Shown here piece after piece: positions 58,850 through 64,000 of a stretch of 64,000 nucleotides of DNA. Positions within the stretch are counted from its first letter, which is position 1; each line of letters starts with the position of its first letter. The position numbers were made by a program, and so were the translations under genes. The DNA comes from Symbiodinium natans (Eukaryota; Sar; Dinophyceae; Suessiales; Symbiodiniaceae). The notes beneath the pieces are model-generated. The model was not told where the DNA came from, did no database searches, and worked only from the letters and a program-made list of their open reading frames with translations. Where the stretch lies: contig CAJNDS010002686.1 in NCBI GenBank assembly GCA_905221605.1, positions 166,257-230,256 of the forward strand. The letters are read 5' to 3'.

Positions 58850-58945
58850 TGAGGCTTCATCTCGTCCCCAAGGAACTGGAGGGAAGCTAAACCACCGAAG
58901 CGGTGTCTCCGAAAGAGCTCGTGGAAGCTCCAGAAATCCTCGGTT
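58850..58945 (-). CDS. Candidate minus-strand exon
   Basis: Reads ATEDFWSFHELFRRHRFGG then LASLQFLGDEMKP. A family 5 element adjoins it on the right. Unassigned. Confidence 0.5.
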
Positions 58946-59339
58946 GCCCAGTACCCTAGGATTAAAAAGGGGTGCCCTTTTTTGCTTAGGGTGTAGGGTC
59001 TAGGGTCTAGGGTCTAGGGTCTAGGGTTTAGGGTTTAGGGTTTAGGGTTTAGGGCTTGTTGCTCTGGCTTTCTCTAATTTGTTCTTTCGCTTGATCCCAC
59101 TACAGAGCGCAAGCTTCAGCAATGCATAGTCTTGGAGACGCTCTAGTCAGTGAGCCTTGTCGCCTGCGCGTGCGACATTAAGCATAGCCGCAGCCAAACA
59201 CGTGAATGCGAAAGGCGTATGTGCCAGGACACTAAGCACAGACACCCTCAAACATGCCTGGTGCATTGTTTGAATTCTTAGGGTAGCCTGGATTATTTGG
59301 ATTGAGATTTTGTTGGGGTGTTTTAAAGTAACCTGGATT

Positions 59340-59695
59340 GTTAGAAAGGTTCGTAAATTTGGGCTAGGAATCCTAATCGTGGTAGAACTGGGGATAGGGC
59401 TTGGAACCTTCATGTAAGTGGAACCAGGAATTGGGCTTGGAACCATCAAAAAAGTAGAACCGCGAAGAACCGCGAGCTAGGTTTGAAATACTCATACAAG
59501 TCGAACTGGTAATTAGCCTGGAACTTTCATATAAGTAGAATCGGGATTGGGTTTGTAAACTTCATATAAGTAGCACTGGGAATCGGGCTTGGAATTCTCA
59601 CATAAGTAGAGGTGTGGATTGGGCTCGGAACCTTTAATAAGTAGAACTGGGGACTGGGCTTGGAAGCTTCACATAAATAGAATTTAGAGCAGGGT
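59340..59695 (-). repeat. Degenerate 36-bp tandem repeat
   Basis: About eight units of the type GGGCTTGGAACCTTCATATAAGTAGAACTGG. It lies in about 1.1 kb of telomere-repeat-free DNA (59140-60300) with no convincing gene. Confidence 0.8.
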
Positions 59696-59699
59696 GCAT

Positions 59700-60320
59700 G
59701 TGTGTATGTGAACTCTTTTCTTTTCGCGCACACACTGCTGCGATGTTATTTGAAGCACTAAGTGCACTCAGCCAAGTCGTTCCAGGTGATGGCCGACCTG
59801 AGAGAATTGACAGTGGTGGAAATGTTCGCGGAAGCCCCGATATTTTGTTGAGTAGCGCACGGCGTCTTCTTCATGATTTTGGCTGCATGCCGTATCTCCC
59901 TCAGTTTTGCCAAAATGATCACTTGATAAAGGAATGCTTGATGATACTGGTTTGAGTGCTGGACTCCAAGCATTGGCGAAGGTGATCTCGATAACACGCT
60001 TCGTGGATTGGTGTCCGGTTGTAAACCTGGTAGCAAGGGCTGCTGTGTGAAAATGACAGGATCTGCTTCATGTCCTTTTCTGAGGATTTGGCGCTGTTAA
60101 GATGGTGCCACGGCTTGAGGGTCGATTTGTGCAATTCCACGTGGAGCAAGTGGATGTTCTTTCTGACCTGAGCTTTGAAGTGATGTATCTGAACTGAAAT
60201 GCTTGGGTGTCTCAACTTGCCTTCGCCTTGACTGATTGGTCCTTGACGATGCCTTGCCTGCTGCAGGAATAAAGTTGTTCTGCTTTGTACACTGATTACG
60301 TTATATGTGTGCGCCTTGAC
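59700..60320. other. Unique region without clear gene
   Basis: Frames of 85-98 codons on both strands (59698-59955 plus; 59758-60036 and 59919-60215 minus) have no recognisable motif and overlap one another. Could hold an exon of a third gene. Confidence 0.35.
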
Positions 60321-60524
60321 AGGATTTAGGGTTTAGGGTTTAGGGTTTAGGGTTGAGGGCTTCGGCTTCGGGCTTCGGGCTTCGGGCTTCGGGTTTCGGG
60401 TTTAGGGCTTCGGGTTTCGGGTTTAGGGGTTAGGGGTTACGGGTTAGGGTTTAGGGGTTCATAAGGCAAACTAAACCCCCCAAAACAAGGGAACAAGCTA
60501 CTACTGGGCATCCTAGAATCTCGG

Positions 60525-63500
60525 TGGCGAGCTCCCCGAAACGTCTCCTGGAACCTCTCGCGCAGAAGCCGAAAGTGTCGGGCCCTCGCAGTCGTGGATC
60601 TTCCGGCGTAGTGGAACACGAACCTTGGTACCCCAGTAACCATACTATAGTAAGGGCACCCTTTTTTGGTTGGCTACTTTCTAAGGGAGCCTTAAACTAT
60701 TACAATATAGGGCAACCTTTTTTTGGTTGGTCAATATCTCAGGGAGCCTTAAACCCCCCCCCAAAAAAAAAAGGAGAGGGGTACCACCGGGCTACCAAGG
60801 AACAGGTTCCGGCCTTCCCTCACAGAAGGGATCCTGTGGTGATTGACGCGAGGGGTTTGCAGGATCACGGTCCTTGACTTCATGCCCAATAAGTCATGCT
60901 TGAAGGCCTTAGTTGCTGAGTTCATAAGCCCCCCAAAAGGCGTACACCTTTCAGTTCTTTTGGGGATTGGAGTATGCCAAAAAGTGTAGAGTGTACTCAT
61001 TCAGCTACTAAGAGGCCACTGTCAGACAGTATTGCTCCGTCCAGTTCAAGTAGTCCTGACACGGTGGGAAGTGGTACATCTCGATGAGAAACTGCCGCGT
61101 CCACAGGCTGTTGCGGAACAAGATCGTGGCTCCATCCATCAGCTCCTCCCCTTAATCGCTCTTCATTGGGAACTACCCAAAGGCTCCAATGTAGTTCCCC
61201 TTTGGGTTAGTTATAGGGGATTTTACATAGGAGCCTTTGGGTAAGTTTAGGTTTTAGGTTTAGGTTTTGGCGGAACTAAGGAAGTCGTGACCTGACATCC
61301 CAGTGTCAAGATCTCAGCGTAAACTAGGAATGAGAAGGGCCTTCGTTTGCTGAAAGGGGCTTACAAGGAAAAAACCCAAGCCCTAAACCCCAGGCCCTCA
61401 CTGGGTCCTAGGTACGTACGCCTGTAAGGGGCAATCTCTGATTCCCGACCCTAAAGCCAGAAACCTAACACCCTAAACCCTAAACCCTAAACCCCTAAAC
61501 CCTAAACTATCCCAAATCTTCATCAGCAAGTCACGTTGAAGCGCAGGGAAGTCAGGCCAGATATCCTGTGCCCAGATGTGTGCGTCGGGGTAGGAGTCAA
61601 TGTCAAAAACGTCCTCCAGCTTCCTAGGAGTAACCCAGGAAGAAACAGGTACCCTTAAACCCTAAACCCTAAACCCTAAACCCTAAACCCTAAACCCTAA
61701 ACCCTAAACCCTAAACCCTAAACCCTAAACCCTAAACCCTAAACCCCTGGTTTGAAGGGGGTCTTGGCGCGGAAACGAAACCTTGACAAAATAGAAGAAC
61801 AATAGCCTAGTGTGGGTCCTAGCATCTGGGTCTGGTCGTACACCATGGCATCTGCATCGATCCAGAACAGGAAATCGTAGTCAGCCAGGTGAATCCTGAA
61901 ACCCTATCCCTAGACCCGAAACCCCAAAGCTCAAAGTCCAAAACCCTAAGCCCTAAACCCTAAACGCTAAACCCTGAACCCTAAAATCGAAACCCCAAGC
62001 ATGCTAGAACCCTGGCTAGGACTCTATGGGGATTCTAGGACACTGAACCTATCCCACAAGGCCCACACGGCCTGGGTTTCCAAGCTTAGAGAACGCAGGG
62101 CTTTGGGCTTAGGAATTGGAGTTTAGGGTTTCGGGTTTCAGGTTTGGGGTTTAAGGGCCCTAAACCCTAAACCCTAAGCCCTATAAACCCTAGACCCTAA
62201 ACCCTAGTTCCTAAACCCTAAACCCATTCCCAGGATCTGGATGGCATGGATTTTTGTCCAGTGAGGTACTCGCGCGCGGTCGATCACGTGGTCAAGGATG
62301 TGGAAGCCATAACCATGCCGCTCCGCATACTCAAGGTTCCCGGCTGCTGTCCTTGCCAGGATGGAGGATGGGCCCTTATACCCTTTAATAACCCTTGACC
62401 CCTTAAAAAGGGCACTTTTGTGAGGTTTAGGGCGATTATACCCTATAAAACCCCCTTAACAAGGCCCTTGATGGGGTTGATTAAGGGGATTCTATGGCCC
62501 AATAGCCATCCTGGTAGTTGCTGTCCTTAGTTCCCAGAGGCTCCAGTATACCCTTAACTAGGGCATATTTCCCTTCAATGAGAATAGGGTCCCTTGTATG
62601 CTTTAGGCAACGTCCCTTAAGGGGTATTGGAGTCTCTTGGTTCTGAGTTCATGAGCCCCTCCAAAAGTATACACTTTCAGTTCTATAGCTAAACCCTAAA
62701 CCCTAAACCCTAAACCCTAGACCCCAAACCCCAAACCCCTAAACCTTAAACCCTAAACCCCAAACCCCTAAACCCTAAATCTTAACTCCCCAAAAGGCTG
62801 TAAAGGGCACTCGTTCAGCTGCTCAGTGTCATGTTCGCATAGGACATGATTTCCTGGGAGTGCATGGTGACCTGGGCATTCAGAATCTCTGAGGTCAGCG
62901 CTCTTGGGTTTAGGGTTTAGGGTTTAGGGTTTAGGGTTTAGGGTTTAGGGTTTAGGGTTTAGGGTTTAGGGTTTAGGGTTTAGGGTTTAGGGTTCGCCTG
63001 CGCTGCTGCAAGGAAGACTGGTTCTCAACACTAGCAATCGTAGCCGCTGTATAGCCATGTAGTAGCAACAAGAATGCCAAATACATAACAATAGCGGTAC
63101 TAGTAATAACAACAGAGAACAGAAAGAAGCATCAAGATGATGATAAGACCAGGAACAACTGTCATAATAACAACAGTAAACGCAAAAACAAACGCAGTAC
63201 TAACGAAGTCGCAATCACAGCAACAAAAAGAGTAGAATAACAGAAAGAAACGCAAGAGTAGCAACAATGGGAACAGTCGCAATGGTAGTAACAAACGAAA
63301 CAACGGATGAAAGTAACAATTGTGATAATAGCAGCACAAGCAACGACATGAATAGTACATAGCCATAACAACGCGATAGTAGGAACAGGAATAGAAGAAG
63401 TACCAATGTTCGTAAGACTTGTAATGGCAGTAGTAGGGCCCTAAACCCTAAACCCTCAACCCTAAATCCTAGACCCTGGACGCTGAACCCTAAACCCCTA

Positions 63501-63664
63501 TATAAAGCCTGGACCCTAAACCCTAATTAAGCCCTAAACTCGAAACCCTAAACCCTAAACCCGTAAACCCTAAACCCAGACAATAAGGTGGCGGCAATTC
63601 CAATCCGAGGCTTGGAGCTCCCGAGCGCGTGCAGCACGCACGCGATCGCCAGAAGCAGCCGCAT
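60525..63664 (-). CDS. GT34-like glycosyltransferase with signal peptide, eight exons
   Basis: Glycosyltransferase of the GT34 (Mnn10/Gma12-like) type, which transfers a hexose or xylose from a nucleotide sugar in the Golgi lumen; type inferred from motif order. Exons: 63601-63664, 62837-62888, 62238-62351, 61842-61895, 61545-61623, 61028-61145, 60822-60915, about 60525-60623. All joins keep phase without stops. Start: ATG 63664 opens MRLLLAIACVLHALGSSKP, a signal peptide or anchor. Then SYATAAGNLEYAERHGYGF, WTKIHAIQIH, DYDFLFWIDADAMV (DxD metal/nucleotide site), WAQDIWPDF, DGATILFRNSLWTRQFL, RTVILQTPRVNHH and FVFHYAGRS, each in the order GT34 enzymes show. Donors are GA (1-2, 2-3, 3-4, 7-8), GT (4-5, 6-7) and GC (5-6). 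The last exon runs open into repeats, so the 3' end is missing from the model. CCCTAAA/TTTAGGG arrays fill several introns. Confidence 0.85.
61176..61243. repeat. Hairpin element, family 4, copy 2
   Basis: CCCAAAGGCTCCAATGTAG at the left, CATAGGAGCCTTTGGGTA at the right, 68 bp, inside a GT34 intron. The first copy is at 11080-11168. Confidence 0.8.
61655..61747 (-). repeat. CCCTAAA array in a GT34 intron
   Basis: About 13 units between exons 61545-61623 and 61842-61895. In transcript sense it reads TTTAGGG. Confidence 0.97.
62360..62520. repeat. Foldback sequence in a GT34 intron
   Basis: CCAGGATGGAGGATGGGCCC at the left and GGCCCAATAGCCATCCTGG at the right are inverted. The interior has CCCTTTAATAACCC / GGGTTATTAAGGGG-like phrases. 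Confidence 0.6.
62907..62994 (+). repeat. TTTAGGG array in a GT34 intron
   Basis: About 12 perfect units adjoining exon 62837-62888 on its acceptor side. The other end of the same intron has CCCTAAA (63438-63580). Confidence 0.97.
63020..63425. repeat. Cryptically simple trinucleotide DNA
   Basis: A/C-rich degenerate triplets (AAC, TAG, CAA) of the same style as 15440-16025. Long Leu/Cys-rich frames on the minus strand are artefacts. Confidence 0.7.
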
Positions 63665-63716
63665 GGCTGGTGGTAGTGAAGGAACGGAAAGTAGGAAAGT
63701 ACAAGAATGGCAGGGT

Positions 63717-63865
63717 GTAGGGTTTAGGGATGAGGGATTGGGGTTTAGGGTTTAGGGTTTAGGGATTAGGGATTGGGGATTGGGGATTGGGGTTTAGGGA
63801 TTAGGGATTGAGGATTGGGGTTTAGGGTTTAGGGATTAGGGATTGAGGTTTAGGGCTTAGGGGTT
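63717..63865 (+). repeat. TTTAGGG array with GGGATTG variant
   Basis: Mixed units of TTTAGGG, GGGATTA and GGGATTG upstream of the GT34 start exon, followed by a G-rich tract at 63896-63932. Confidence 0.9.
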
Positions 63866-64000
63866 TAGGGCAGCAGTAAAGAATAGAGTGTTGCGGGGCG
63901 GGGGGGGGTTGGTGGGTGGGGGGGGGGGGGGGTGAACGCTGATGTTGACTACAGCTTCGGAAGCGCATGCATTAAGCACCAGTGACTGCACAAGCATGGT

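Noticed and set aside
61655-61747. CRISPR array
   Set aside because: Regular repeats have no spacers, and gene structure is eukaryotic.

Overview
The window looks like nuclear DNA of a dinoflagellate, possibly a Symbiodiniaceae relative. The signs are: (i) well over a hundred blocks of TTTAGGG/CCCTAAA, the telomere motif reported for dinoflagellates, scattered through the interior in both orientations; (ii) short exons (about 30-120 nt) joined by introns with GA, GC and GT donors; (iii) the last 12 nt of the dinoflagellate spliced leader (TTTTGGCTCAAG) in the LTRs of a retrotransposon; (iv) a Ty1/copia element of a style typical of these genomes. Nothing suggests a bacterium, plasmid or virus.

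Layout. Left (1 to about 9 kb): a minus-strand PP2C-type protein phosphatase gene, reassembled here from eleven consecutive exons whose reading phases all agree. From 9 to 21 kb: many further exon-sized coding islands on both strands, which I could not assign, plus hairpin elements and simple-sequence DNA. From 21.4 to 31.3 kb: one nearly complete 9.9-kb Ty1/copia retrotransposon on the minus strand, inserted into a TTTAGGG block with a 5-bp duplication. It has 217-bp LTRs with one mismatch, a primer-binding site matching an internal part of initiator tRNA-Met, a purine tract, gag with two zinc fingers, two retropepsin-like units in tandem, a divergent DNA cytosine-C5-methyltransferase-like module, integrase, a 2-oxoglutarate/Fe(II)-oxygenase-like domain, reverse transcriptase and RNase H. 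Its coding region is split over five overlapping frames. One junction carries the Ty1 +1 heptamer CTTAGGC in frame and another the -1 heptamer AAAAAAG. From 31.36 to 34.27 kb: a block bounded by imperfect 34-bp inverted repeats and free of telomere-type repeats, perhaps a DNA transposon. From 34 to 59 kb: more islands on both strands, G/C tracts, microsatellites, minisatellites and several families of roughly 70-125-bp foldback elements. Right (60.5 to 63.7 kb): a minus-strand GT34-like glycosyltransferase gene with a signal peptide, reassembled from eight exons.

Main structural observation. In both genes TTTAGGG arrays lie inside introns. In transcript orientation introns tend to carry TTTAGGG after the donor and CCCTAAA before the acceptor, so on either strand an exon tends to sit between CCCTAAA on its left and TTTAGGG on its right. 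The two arrays could pair in the pre-mRNA. Exon edges were deduced by hand from reading phase and AG acceptors; no RNA data or database search was available, and most of the ORFs longer than 60 codons outside the retrotransposon are artefacts of simple repeats.
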